Notes: generated by a model from the sequence alone, not told the origin. A stretch of DNA of 64,000 bases from Neorhodopirellula pilleata (GCF_007859915.1 NZ_SJPM01000002.1:1-64000); one strand, 5' to 3'. Positions 37,340 through 46,213 are shown, numbered from the stretch's first letter. Program-made: numbers and translations.

Positions 37340-38283
37340 GATCGTTCCGCCACTGGGTTGTGCAGTACGCGGGACTAATCGCCGTGTTGTTGTTATTGAT
37401 CGCCGTCTTCAGCATGATGAGCGACCATTTTTTTCAGAAGTCGACCTTGATCACGATCGCCAATCAGATTCCTGATCTAACGTTCTTGGCTGTCGGCATG
37501 ACGTTGGTATTGATCATCGGCGGGATCGACTTATCGGTCGGTTCGCTGTTGGCACTGTCTTCAGCGGTGCTCGGGGTATTGATGGCCGATCAAGGCTGGC
37601 CGATTGCGTTCGCTTTACCCATCGCTCTGTTGGTGGCCGGCAGTTGTGGTTTGATCAATGGAATGATCTCGATCGGCTTTGGTATTCCCTCATTCATCGT
37701 GACGTTGGGGATGCTCGAAATTGCCCGCGGGGCGACGAAGGTCGTGACGGACTCTCAATCGGTCTACATCGGCAGTCGCATCGAATGGTTCGGGCAACCG
37801 CTCGGCGGGTTGCTGTTGTCGCCCGCGTTCATCGCGTCCTTGGTCGCCGTGATCATCGGTCAATTGGTGCTGACTCGAACGATCTTCGGCCGTTACTGCG
37901 TGGCGATCGGCACGAATGCGGAAGCGGTTCGAATGTCGGGCATTCGTGCGGCACCTTATTCGATTGCGGTGTTTGGGATCAGCGGTCTGTTGTGCGGCTT
38001 GGCTGGATTGGCACAAACGTCGCGACTTTCGACCGCCGACCCCAATGGTGCCATCGGGATCGAACTGGCCGCCATCGCCGCGTGTGTGATCGGAGGAACA
38101 AGCCTGATGGGCGGACGGGGCAGCGTGATCAGTTCTTTTATGGGCGTACTCATCATCCAAGTCCTTCAAACCGGTCTCGCGCAAATCGGAGTGTCCGATG
38201 CGAACAAACAAATGATCACCGGCGTGGTGATCATCGTCGCGGTCTTGTTGGACGCCCTCAGAAACCGTTGGAGTCAAAAATGA
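37336..38283 (+). CDS. rbsC: Ribose-type ABC transporter permease
   Basis: A 315-residue inner-membrane protein with eight to ten hydrophobic helices. GMTLVLIIGGIDLSVGSLLA and, near the C-terminus, the cytoplasmic-loop region ATEN-like GTNAEAVRMSGI followed by IAACVIGGTSLMGGRGSVIS are typical of the RbsC/XylH (BPD_transp_2) family. The ATG at 37336 overlaps the rbsA stop (ATGA); a 16-residue upstream extension in frame lies inside rbsA and is rejected. It would move ribose across the inner membrane with RbsB and RbsA. The next gene again overlaps by four bases. Confidence 0.93.
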   Translation: MRSFRHWVVQYAGLIAVLLLLIAVFSMMSDHFFQKSTLITIANQIPDLTFLAVGMTLVLIIGGIDLSVGSLLALSSAVLGVLMADQGWPIAFALPIALLVAGSCGLINGMISIGFGIPSFIVTLGMLEIARGATKVVTDSQSVYIGSRIEWFGQPLGGLLLSPAFIASLVAVIIGQLVLTRTIFGRYCVAIGTNAEAVRMSGIRAAPYSIAVFGISGLLCGLAGLAQTSRLSTADPNGAIGIELAAIAACVIGGTSLMGGRGSVISSFMGVLIIQVLQTGLAQIGVSDANKQMITGVVIIVAVLLDALRNRWSQK

Positions 38284-39305
38284 AATTTCGAACCCGTCTT
38301 TTGGGCACGTTGATCTTCACTTGTCTGTTCGTCACGCCGGCGATCGCGCAACCGGTCCCGGTCATCTTTGATACCGACATCACCGGCGACGTTGACGACG
38401 TGCTTGCGTTGGCAATGTTGCACACGCTTGCGGATCGTCACGAGTGCGAGATCCTCGCCGTGACCGTCTCCAAAATTAATCCGCTCGCCGCTCCCTTCGT
38501 CGACGCGGTCAACACGTTTTACGGTCGGCCGGATATTCCGATCGGTGTCACCCGTGACGCCCAAAAGCGGGACAGCAAGTATCTGCACTTGATCCAACAG
38601 CGAGACGGCGACGAATTGCGATACCCGCACGATCTTACGTCGAGTGACGCGGCTCCCGACGCCGTCGCAACTCTTCGCCAAACGCTCGCCGCCGCCGAAG
38701 ACCACAGCGTCGTGCTGATCCAAGTCGGCTTGGCGGCAAACTTGGCCGACTTGATCGAATCCGCCGGCGACGGACACAGCGATCTCAGCGGCATTGAGTT
38801 GGTTCGCAAGAAAGTGAAGGTGGTCTCCGTCATGGCCGGGGCGTTCGCTGCGATCGACGGCAACGATCATTTCCTCGAAGCCAACGTCCGCAACGGGATC
38901 GATTCGATGCAGCGATTTGCCGACCGGTGGCCGTCGGACGTTCCGGTCGTGTGGAGCGATTTTCGGATCGGTATCGCCGCCCCATATCCACGCGAAAGCA
39001 TTGCCAACGACTTTCGTTATCGCGAGCACCACATCGTGCCCGAATCGTATCTATTGCACAGCGGCCCGAATCACGATCGTCCGACCTGGGATCTGACGAG
39101 CGTACTCTACGCCGTCCGTCCCCATGACGGGTACTTCGGATTGTCCGATCGGGGAACGGTTCGTGTCGACGACGACGGCTTCACCCGTTTCCGACCGAAC
39201 CAAGATGGTCGCGATCGATACCTCATCATGACGCCGATTCAAACAGCCCGCGTGATCGAAGCTCAACGATCGCTGGTTAGTCAACCACCCAGGTCGGCAA
39301 AATGA
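38280..39305 (+). CDS. Exported nucleoside hydrolase (IUNH superfamily), second copy
   Basis: A 341-residue paralogue of the hydrolase at 32385. The signal peptide is short and clear (LLGTLIFTCLFVTPAIAQP, about residues 7-25). The aspartate cluster is FDTDITGDVDDVLALAM, and downstream NTFYGRPDIPIGV, RKKVKVVSVMAGAFAA and RPTWDLTSVLYAVRP match the first copy position for position. The two differ mainly between residues 90 and 120 of the exported part, so they may prefer different bases. The ATG overlaps the permease stop (ATGA); a much longer upstream frame runs through rbsC and is not real. It is the last gene of the operon; I find no clear terminator stem directly after it. Confidence 0.88.
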   Translation: MKFRTRLLGTLIFTCLFVTPAIAQPVPVIFDTDITGDVDDVLALAMLHTLADRHECEILAVTVSKINPLAAPFVDAVNTFYGRPDIPIGVTRDAQKRDSKYLHLIQQRDGDELRYPHDLTSSDAAPDAVATLRQTLAAAEDHSVVLIQVGLAANLADLIESAGDGHSDLSGIELVRKKVKVVSVMAGAFAAIDGNDHFLEANVRNGIDSMQRFADRWPSDVPVVWSDFRIGIAAPYPRESIANDFRYREHHIVPESYLLHSGPNHDRPTWDLTSVLYAVRPHDGYFGLSDRGTVRVDDDGFTRFRPNQDGRDRYLIMTPIQTARVIEAQRSLVSQPPRSAK

Positions 39306-39471
39306 CCATTCGACCAAAGCCGCACCGACGGTAATGAATCAATCAAAAAGCCTTTCGTTTACACAATATGAAAACGATGGGCCCAAAGATTGGATAGGTT
39401 TGTCTTGGCGCATGACTTGCGGACGTGATGCATCCATTAAGCATCGCGGGATCAATAAGTGAAGTCTTTGT

Positions 39472-39529
39472 AGTAGTGGATCTTGTTAAAGATCCTCCTG
39501 CAAAGGGATCTTTAACAAGATCCACTACT
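39472..39529. repeat. Perfect 24-bp-arm hairpin repeat
   Basis: Arms 39472-39495 and 39506-39529 are perfect complements (core GTGGATCTTGTTAAAGATCC) around a 10-base loop. The same hairpin, also with a 10-base loop and one arm mismatch, is at 50039-50094. It is the main feature of the 494-bp gap 39306-39799. It could act as a terminator-like structure for the ribose operon, but there is no U-tract, and the second copy suggests a mobile repeat. Confidence 0.92.
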
Positions 39530-39539
39530 CTTGCGTCGC

Positions 39540-39677
39540 ATGGGTTTTCGGACGTCCGCTGAAATCAACGAGGAACGATACGCGTTGAAAGCATTGCGAG
39601 GCGATTTCGAACGCATCATCTCGCGTGACGGAGTGCACGCTGATCCGACGGCAGCCTTCGCTGCGGCGAATCAGTAA
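39540..39677 (+). pseudogene. Possible gene remnant (3' end)
   Basis: A 45-residue frame from ATG at 39540 to TAA at 39675-39677, starting MGFRTSAEINEERYALKALR and continuing with ordinary, charged, helix-like residues. The codon choice resembles that of neighbouring genes. The frame stays open upstream through the right arm of the hairpin at 39529, so this may be the tail of a gene cut by that element. I cannot name a family, and it may also be chance. Confidence 0.3.
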
Positions 39678-39799
39678 ACCCTTGGATGTTTAGACGAAAC
39701 TGAAGGGCAGGTACTTCGACCGTAGCGCCCTGATTTGCGACCGTTCGAAAATCCTCCGCAAAGATTCAAGAGGTAGCACGATTCAAGCGGTAGCACGTT

Positions 39800-41347
39800 T
39801 CAAGGGGCAACAACGTGGAACAACTCGCTCGCCTGGATAAGCCGGGGTTCGTCGTCACCTTTGGCGAGATAGAGTTCCAGCAGTTCATTGCCTTCGTCTT
39901 CGTAGTACTCGATTCGAATCGGATGCTTGCCGGGGGCAGCGTCGATCCACCCGGTGCGCAGTTGGGAAGCATGATTGCCGCCATTGTCGGCGACGAGCCT
40001 GTCGTGGAAATAAACCTTCGATCCATCGTCCGACTTTGCACCCAGCCGATAAAGTCCCGCCTCTTTGATCTCGATCAGTCCCTCAAAACCCAATTCATAG
40101 TGATCATCACGCGGCAGATTCGGGGGCGTGGCGGTCGGAAGTGCGACGACCTGTGGTGTTCCCTTGGGACGCTGGTCGTCAGAAAGCGGATCGGGGATCT
40201 GCGGATCGTAGACCGAGGTCCGGCAGATCAATCCCGCAGCCACGCTTTCGTCGACTTCGATGCCGCCATCACGGTTACGCGGGATCAACTGAATCGGCAA
40301 GTCGAGTTCCGTTTGCTTTTCTTCGCTCGTTCGTCGCACCGTCAGAATCACGTTTTGATCGGGTTTCCACTCGAATTTGGTGAACTCCCAATCGATCGGG
40401 TCCCGCAACCGTCGCCCATCCACGGCTACTACTTCTTCGCCGATTTGTAAACCGGATTCGAATGCGGGCGAATCGGTGGCGACGCCGGTCACCATGACGT
40501 CCGGACGTTGCGGATCGATTTCGATTCCGCTGACATAGCGATGCCGCAATTCGCAGTGCAGAAGGTCGGCAAGGCAACGACGGACGACATCGATCGGGAC
40601 CGCGAAATGAATCCCCTCTTCGCCTCGGATGCTCGACGTGACGACTCCAATTTGTTGGGCGTCCAAATTAACGATCGCACCACCCGAATTACCCGGATTG
40701 CTCGCCGCGTCGAATTGTAAATATTGTTGAAACCCGTTCGAGTCCTGGGTCGCCAGCGCCAATGCGTTGCCTCCGGCGATACTGGTCGCGCTGACGATCC
40801 CAGACGTCACCACGATTCCGCGGCCGCCGGGACTGCCCAGATTCAAGATGGTTTCACCGAGCATGACTTCGTCGGCAATGCCCAAACGAATGAAGGCAAA
40901 CGGTTTTCCGTCGAGTGGATAATCGGGAGCCCCCGGACGATTGAAAGCCGGACCGCCGAGTTCTAAGACGGCTAAATCAAACTCCGGGTTCTTGCCGATT
41001 AAACTCGCTCGCAGCGGTGGACGACCACCTAAGAGCACGACGTGCTGATCGCCGACGACGTGAGCGACCGTCAACAAAAATCCGCGTGGATCGACGAGAG
41101 AACCACTTCCCGAAGCTCGACCGTTATCTCGAAACGAATAAACCGCCCCGACTGCCGGTTGGAGATCGCGAATCACGGCCGTGGCAGGGGTCCAGCGTGC
41201 CGATAGCTCGGGCTCGTCGGCGAGCGTCATTGAATGAACGCTCACCAGAGCGAGCACGCTGACGATGCTATTGCCGCTAAAGTGTGTCAACATGTTGGTG
41301 ATTGAATACATGGTTGCTTGAGTCAAGGAATGTGTCAGTCGTTTCAC
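39800..41347 (-). CDS. Exported trypsin-like protease with PDZ and PA14-like domains
   Basis: A 515-residue HtrA-type protein with an added C-terminal domain. Residues of about 25-44 form the signal peptide. The chymotrypsin fold shows all three catalytic residues: His96 in TVAHVV, Asp124 in FDLAVLEL and Ser221 in NPGNSGGA. A PDZ domain follows (about 265-355, GVATDSPAFESGLQIGEEV). Residues of about 400-510 read as PA14: FEGLIEIKEAGLYRLGAKSD, DGSKVYFHDRLVADNGG, GKHPIRIEYYED. PA14 often binds carbohydrate, so the protease may be tethered to polysaccharide (inferred). The frame begins at GTG 41347; in-frame ATGs at 41311 and 41293 are equally possible, as no site has a good ribosome binding site. 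Confidence 0.88.
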   Translation of the reverse strand: MKRLTHSLTQATMYSITNMLTHFSGNSIVSVLALVSVHSMTLADEPELSARWTPATAVIRDLQPAVGAVYSFRDNGRASGSGSLVDPRGFLLTVAHVVGDQHVVLLGGRPPLRASLIGKNPEFDLAVLELGGPAFNRPGAPDYPLDGKPFAFIRLGIADEVMLGETILNLGSPGGRGIVVTSGIVSATSIAGGNALALATQDSNGFQQYLQFDAASNPGNSGGAIVNLDAQQIGVVTSSIRGEEGIHFAVPIDVVRRCLADLLHCELRHRYVSGIEIDPQRPDVMVTGVATDSPAFESGLQIGEEVVAVDGRRLRDPIDWEFTKFEWKPDQNVILTVRRTSEEKQTELDLPIQLIPRNRDGGIEVDESVAAGLICRTSVYDPQIPDPLSDDQRPKGTPQVVALPTATPPNLPRDDHYELGFEGLIEIKEAGLYRLGAKSDDGSKVYFHDRLVADNGGNHASQLRTGWIDAAPGKHPIRIEYYEDEGNELLELYLAKGDDEPRLIQASELFHVVAP

Positions 41348-41367
41348 GGATGCTGGCTGGAACTCCC

Positions 41368-41493
41368 GTAGGCTGGGTCGCAGTCGCTTCGACGGAGACC
41401 CGGCAATCCTCCAACGATTGGTCAGGAACAGATAAAGATTTCAGTAGCGGGCATGCCGGGTGTTCGTCGCAAAGCCTCCTTCACCCAGCCTAC
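41368..41493. repeat. Inverted-repeat element with GTAGGCTGGGT ends
   Basis: GTAGGCTGGGT at 41368-41378 and its reverse complement ACCCAGCCTAC at 41483-41493 bound a 126-bp segment. The left 40 bp (GCTGGGTCGCAGTCGCTTCG and on) match, inverted, the segment at about 35668-35712. The right end contains the TAG stop codon of the isomerase gene. The element fills the whole gap between protease and isomerase genes. Confidence 0.8.
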
Positions 41494-42416
41494 TTAACTG
41501 GGCGGGCGATGAAGTTTCGCAGGTAATCATGGGATTGCTGTAACGATTGCACGCGGGTCATTGTGGTCGCTTCGTAAACCCGGTCTTCGACCTCGACACA
41601 CACCGGGCCGTCGTATCCGGTATCGCCCAAGACCGAACAGAATTTCCCCCAGTCGACTTCGCCCAGGCCAGGCAATTTGGGATGATGGTAGCGTGACGGT
41701 AACGCCAGGACGCCGTAATCGTTCAACCCTTGTCGGTCGATACGGACGTCTTTGGCGTGAATATGAAACAACCGATCTGAGAACTCCTGCATCGGCTGCA
41801 AGTAATCCATGTGCTGAAAAACCATGTGCGATGGATCATAGTTCAGACCGAACGATGAACTCGGTATGTCCTCGAACATCCGCCGCCATATCGCGGGACT
41901 GACCGCAAGGTTTTTGCCGCCTGGCCATTCATCATCGGAGAACAACATCGGGCAATTTTCGATCCCGATGCGAACTCCTACGCTCTCGGCCAACTCAACC
42001 AACGGCTTCCAGGTTTCCAGGAAACGCGGCCAGTTCGCGTCGATCGTTTTCGTCCAATCTCGACCGACAAAACTGTTGACCTGCGACACACCAAACCGAG
42101 GTGCGGCTTGGATCACTTCGCGAAGATGGGCGACCGCGGCAGCAGCTTCTTGAAGGTCCGGCGACAACGGATTGGGATAATATCCCAAACCGCTGATCGA
42201 AACGCCCGTTTCATCACACAGCCGCTGGACATTCTCAACGCTATCGGAGGACAAGTCGGTCACATCCAAATGAGTCACACCCGCATAGCGTCGCTCCGCC
42301 TTACCCGGCGGCCAACACATCACTTCGACACATTGATAGCCCAACGAAGCCGCATGACGCAGCACTTCTTCGAACGACAGGTCAGGCAAGATGGCGGTTA
42401 CAAATCCTAGTTTCAT
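41490..42416 (-). CDS. Sugar phosphate isomerase/epimerase (xylose isomerase-like TIM barrel)
   Basis: A 308-residue AP-endonuclease-2-like TIM barrel, the fold of sugar isomerases, epimerases and inosose dehydratases. The probable divalent metal ligands are the Glu in [10 protein letters not shown], the Asp and His in LNYDPSHMV, the His in [10 protein letters not shown] and the Glu in [13 protein letters not shown]. Start at the ATG 42416 ([18 protein letters not shown]); the 37-residue upstream extension is not conserved. The stop codon TAG lies in the terminal repeat of the adjacent element. The substrate is unknown; such genes are abundant in planctomycetes and usually serve sugar breakdown. 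No neighbouring dehydrogenase narrows the choice. Confidence 0.9.
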   Translation of the reverse strand: MKLGFVTAILPDLSFEEVLRHAASLGYQCVEVMCWPPGKAERRYAGVTHLDVTDLSSDSVENVQRLCDETGVSISGLGYYPNPLSPDLQEAAAAVAHLREVIQAAPRFGVSQVNSFVGRDWTKTIDANWPRFLETWKPLVELAESVGVRIGIENCPMLFSDDEWPGGKNLAVSPAIWRRMFEDIPSSSFGLNYDPSHMVFQHMDYLQPMQEFSDRLFHIHAKDVRIDRQGLNDYGVLALPSRYHHPKLPGLGEVDWGKFCSVLGDTGYDGPVCVEVEDRVYEATTMTRVQSLQQSHDYLRNFIARPVK

Positions 42417-42652
42417 GAGAATGCTTTGATGATCTTTGCTTGGAGATTTGGCGGACAAGTGTTGGCACAGAGTATTGGCGGGCGAGGACGCCACTGCATC
42501 GATTCGTCCAACAATGTAACAAACCACCTCGCAGGAATGTGTCGTGCTCTCGATGAATCGCTCACGCGGCTATTTTGTCGGGATGACGGTCTGTGCCCGC
42601 GTACATTATCTTGGGCTGGACTGCCGCTGCATTCTCGAATTGGAATCCATGA

Positions 42653-44425
42653 ATGAAACGAAAAAATCGATCAAGACCCGCTCAGTCGCCACCCAAACCA
42701 TCCTCGGCGGGCGAAGTTCCTGGTCGCCAGCCGCCAAGTCATCCAGAATCCGCTCACTCGTCCGCATTGCACAATGAGCCATCGGCACCCGAAAAAACCT
42801 CAAGCGAAAAACCTTCGGCCGAGCAATCAGCAACGGGCGATTCTTCATCGACGAACGTCCCACCGATGCCGGATGGCAATCCGGTCGTCGGGCGGATGAA
42901 GGAAACGGCCCCGGCGGCTCCTGCAGGCAAGCAAATTCTATTTCCTCAATTACCGTCCCTGTCCCGGATCATGTCGGTGGTGATGTTGATGTTCGGGATC
43001 CTGGCCGTCGGGGTGCTGTTCTATCAGTTGATGATCGGGTTCTTTGTGCCGTTGTTTTTGGCGGCGCTGTTGGTGGTCATCTTTCGCCCCGTCCATCTTT
43101 GGATTCTCAAACGAACAGGAGGTCGCGGACGTTTATCGGCCGCCTTGACCACTTTGCTCGTGCTGTTAGTCGTGTTGATGCCGCTGGGCATGTTGGTGTC
43201 GATCGCGACGACGCAGTTCACCGTTTTGCTGTCCCAGATGAACGGCAGCATGTCGGTGGCACTCGACCGTGTCCGTTCTCAACTCGGACTGGATCTACCT
43301 CACGCCGAGCATTTTCGACAACTCGATCGTACGGTCGATCTTCTGGGTGTCGCCGAACCGGTGATCACAACGGCCACCGCAACGGGCGAAGTCCGGACGG
43401 ATCTGATCGCCAAAGCCAAACAACTTGACCAAGCGGCTTCGATCATCGTTTATTTGCAAGAAGATCTCCCGAGTGCCGACACCGCAGTCGAGGAGGCCGA
43501 AAACGCGATCGCAAGTATCGAGCGGTTTGCCAATGGTTTGCGCGAGGCCGACCAAATGCGTCGAGATGAAACCGAATCGGGAACGTTCAATCCGCTCACC
43601 AGATTGAACGTCTCCGAGCAATTTGAAAAAGAAGCGGTTTTTACCGCAGCGGCGATTCGCAACTGGATGAATCGAAAGCTCGGCGGCACATTACAAAGCC
43701 AACTGAAACTACTGGCCAACCCTGACGAGACCGATTTCGCTCGGCTGATCCGTGGAGCACGCGAGTCCTTGCAACCACGTTTCGTGCGATTGACCAGTGC
43801 CACCGGCAGCATCGTGGCTCAAACGTTGTTTGGACTGGTGATTTTGGTCATCGCCGTTTATTTCTTTTTGATCGATGGCCCGGCGATGATCACAACGTTA
43901 ATGCGGTTGTCCCCGATGGACGACGCCTATGAGCACCAGCTGTTAATGGAGTTCGACCGAACCAGCCGTGCGGTGGTCTTGGCGAGTGTTCTGTCGGCGG
44001 TGGTGCAAGGCATCTTGGCCACGATCGGATTTTGGATCGCCGGCTTCGATCAAATCATCTTGCTGTTGTTCTTAACCAGCTTGATGGCGTTGGTTCCGTT
44101 TCTCGGTGCGGCCTCGGTTTGGGTGCCCTGCGCGTTGTGGTTAGCCATCGTGGAACAGCGAATGATTCCGGCCGTGCTGCTCGCGATCTGGGGAGCCGCG
44201 GTGGTCTCATCGATCGACAACGTCATCAAGGTGTTTGTCTTGCACGGACGCAGCCAACTGCATCCGCTGTTTGCACTCTTGAGTGTGATCGGTGGCGTTT
44301 CGGTGTTCGGACCCATTGGAATCTTGGTCGGACCGATGGTGGTCGTGTTTCTACAAACGCTTCTGGAAATCCTCAACCATGAGCTAAAAAGCGAGACGTC
44401 CGCATCGAAATCGAAAGACTCCTAG
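42653..44425 (+). CDS. AI-2E family membrane permease
   Basis: A 590-residue member of the AI-2E (PerM/YdgG/TqsA) family. The first 100 residues are Pro/Ser-rich and disordered. Then come hydrophobic helices (MSVVMLMFGILAVGVLFYQL; PLFLAALLVVIFRPVHLWI), a soluble region of about 200 residues that is longer than usual, and the C-terminal helix group with VIAVYFFLIDGPAMI, LMALVPFLGAASVWVP and the family signature around GGVSVFGPIGILVGPMVVV. Family members export autoinducer-2, act as Na+/H+ antiporters or have no known substrate, so none is assigned. The TAG stop lies in the terminal CTAG of the repeat at 44422-44676. Confidence 0.9.
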   Translation: MKRKNRSRPAQSPPKPSSAGEVPGRQPPSHPESAHSSALHNEPSAPEKTSSEKPSAEQSATGDSSSTNVPPMPDGNPVVGRMKETAPAAPAGKQILFPQLPSLSRIMSVVMLMFGILAVGVLFYQLMIGFFVPLFLAALLVVIFRPVHLWILKRTGGRGRLSAALTTLLVLLVVLMPLGMLVSIATTQFTVLLSQMNGSMSVALDRVRSQLGLDLPHAEHFRQLDRTVDLLGVAEPVITTATATGEVRTDLIAKAKQLDQAASIIVYLQEDLPSADTAVEEAENAIASIERFANGLREADQMRRDETESGTFNPLTRLNVSEQFEKEAVFTAAAIRNWMNRKLGGTLQSQLKLLANPDETDFARLIRGARESLQPRFVRLTSATGSIVAQTLFGLVILVIAVYFFLIDGPAMITTLMRLSPMDDAYEHQLLMEFDRTSRAVVLASVLSAVVQGILATIGFWIAGFDQIILLLFLTSLMALVPFLGAASVWVPCALWLAIVEQRMIPAVLLAIWGAAVVSSIDNVIKVFVLHGRSQLHPLFALLSVIGGVSVFGPIGILVGPMVVVFLQTLLEILNHELKSETSASKSKDS

Positions 44426-44676
44426 TGTTTTGTCCAACTTTAACTTTAGGATTAGCCGTTTTGGCGCTAGCGGGCTGTTGATTTAGCCCTCATCGAAACC
44501 CGAAGCGTCAGCGAGGGATACATACAAAGGACTTAATGGTGATGAATCCCTCGCTGACGCTTCGGGTTACGATTAAATCAACAGCTTGCTAGCCACGGTT
44601 CCGTCGCAAAAACCGGGGCTAGCGCCCAAACGGCTAATGTTGCCAACCCTAGAGCTGAATCTAGACAAAGCACTAG
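44422..44676. repeat. CTAG-ended element (gamma family) carrying a nested alpha element, between convergent stops
   Basis: CTAGTGTTTTGTC at the left and GACAAAGCACTAG at the right. The outer arms also match internally: ATTAGCCGTTTTGGCGCTAGC on the left against the complement of GCTAGCGCCCAAACGGCTAAT on the right (one mismatch). The alpha element 44467-44592 is inserted in the left arm. Both flanking genes end here: AI-2E stop TAG at 44423-44425 and DUF1501 stop TAG as the complement of 44673-44675. Confidence 0.92.
44467..44592. repeat. 126-bp CTAG-ended element (alpha family) inside another element
   Basis: CTAGCGGGCTGTTGATTTA at the left, TAAATCAACAGCTTGCTAG at the right, arms AACCCGAAGCGTCAGCGAGG and its complement. 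Removing it together with one CTAG restores GGCGCTAGCC in the outer left arm, which agrees with the complementary outer right arm GGGCTAGCGCC. Confidence 0.92.
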
Positions 44677-46202
44677 ATCCAATCTTCAATGACCTTGCCA
44701 CCCACGTCGGTCAGGCGAAAATCACGTCCTTGGAAGCGATGAGTGAGTTTGAGGTGGTCCAGCCCGAACTGGTGCAACATCGTCGCATGGAGGTCGTTGA
44801 CATGGACTGGATTCTCGGTGACGTGCCATCCGATTTCATCGGTCGCCCCGTAAGTCATTCCGCCCTTGAATCCGCCGCCGGCCATCAACATGCTAAACGA
44901 ATACGGATGATGATCCCGACCGGTGCCGACTTCTCGTTTGCCGCTTCGGTTTTCCCCCAGCGGCGTGCGGCCGAACTCGGTCCCCCACACCACCATGGTC
45001 GAATCGAGCATGCCCCGTTGTTTGAGATCGCGAATCAACGCGGCGATGGGTTGGTCGACACATTTGGAGTTGTACGGCAGCTCTTTGGGAATGTTGCTGT
45101 GATGATCCCAAGACGCATAGATGATGTTGATGAATCGTACGCCGCGTTCGACCATTCGCCGGGCGAGTAAACAGTTCTTGGCAAAGCTTTGATACGTGTC
45201 GCCTTGCTTCCCTCGTCCTGAAAAGTTCTTGGGTTCCTCCCGATCAAGACCGTAGTCGTCAAGGGTTTGTTTGGTTTCAGAGGACAGGTCGATCAGATCG
45301 GGCGCTGCGGTTTGCATCCGATACGCCAATTCATACGACGCGATTCGTGCGGCGATTTCGGGATCGTTGACCTCCGCGAACCGTTGTTGGTTGGCGGCCC
45401 GCAAGATATCCAAACCTTGACGCTGCAGTTCGGCCGGGACTCCGGGAGGATTGGCCAAGTTCAACACCGGTTCGCCCTGATTGCGAAACGGCACGCCGGC
45501 GTAGGTCGATGGCAAAAAACCGGATTGCCATAGCGTCGTCCCTCCAGAAGATCCGCGTCCACTCGTCAACACAACATACCCGGGAAGATTCTGCGATTCG
45601 CTACCGAGTCCATACGTCAACCACGATCCCATGCTGGGCAATCCGAACGTTCCCCGGCCGCACTGCATCATCAATTGACCGGGGTGGTGATTGAATTGTT
45701 CGGTGTGCAACGAACGAACGAGCAACAGATCGTCGGCAACCTCGCCGAGGTGTGGTAACAACTCGCTCAGTTCCATTCCCGATTGGCCGTGCTTTTGAAA
45801 AGTATACGGCGACCCTTGCAGTAGCGCGTTGTCTTTCTTGATGAACGCGAAACGGACTTTTTCGAGCATCGACTCGGGAAGCGGTTGGCCGTGCCGTTCT
45901 TTCAAGACCGGTTTGTCATCGAACAAATCGATGTGAGAAGGCGCCCCCGCCATGAAAATGAAAATGCACGCCTTGGCCGGACCGTCGAAGTGCGGCGGTT
46001 TGGGGGCCAGCGGATTCGCGTCGGGGTCGGAGGTTGTTTGGTCGGTTGATACTTGTTCGGCGGTCGCCGCTTGCATCAATCCGTCTTGCGTAAGCATTGA
46101 CCCGAGGGCCGCCATGCCCAAACCGCTGGCCGTCGTCGTCAAGAACTCCCGCCGTGTTCGCAAGGCGTGTTGCTCGAGTGCGTGCTGTTGAAAAGGTGTC
46201 AT
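44673..46202 (-). CDS. DUF1501 family secreted protein
   Basis: A 509-residue protein of the DUF1501 family, a sulfatase-fold (alkaline phosphatase superfamily-like) group very common in planctomycetes. A twin-arginine-type signal is visible at residues 15-35 (RTRREFLTTTASGLGMAAL). Family landmarks include KACIFIFMAGAPSHIDLFDD, HHPGQLMMQCGRGTFG, VVWGTEFGRTPLGE and the C-terminal HVNDLHATMLHQFGLDHLKL. The biochemical role of the family is not established. It lies 11 bp downstream of the cytochrome/DUF1549/DUF1553 gene on the same strand, the standard planctomycete pair, which suggests a joint extracytoplasmic process. Confidence 0.93.
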   Translation of the reverse strand: MTPFQQHALEQHALRTRREFLTTTASGLGMAALGSMLTQDGLMQAATAEQVSTDQTTSDPDANPLAPKPPHFDGPAKACIFIFMAGAPSHIDLFDDKPVLKERHGQPLPESMLEKVRFAFIKKDNALLQGSPYTFQKHGQSGMELSELLPHLGEVADDLLLVRSLHTEQFNHHPGQLMMQCGRGTFGLPSMGSWLTYGLGSESQNLPGYVVLTSGRGSSGGTTLWQSGFLPSTYAGVPFRNQGEPVLNLANPPGVPAELQRQGLDILRAANQQRFAEVNDPEIAARIASYELAYRMQTAAPDLIDLSSETKQTLDDYGLDREEPKNFSGRGKQGDTYQSFAKNCLLARRMVERGVRFINIIYASWDHHSNIPKELPYNSKCVDQPIAALIRDLKQRGMLDSTMVVWGTEFGRTPLGENRSGKREVGTGRDHHPYSFSMLMAGGGFKGGMTYGATDEIGWHVTENPVHVNDLHATMLHQFGLDHLKLTHRFQGRDFRLTDVGGKVIEDWI

Positions 46203-46213
46203 GGATACGGTTC

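Noticed and set aside
37644..38279. Upstream extension of the second nucleoside hydrolase to 553 residues
   Set aside because: The extension lies entirely inside rbsC in another frame; the ATGA overlap at 38280 with a signal peptide directly after it is the natural start.
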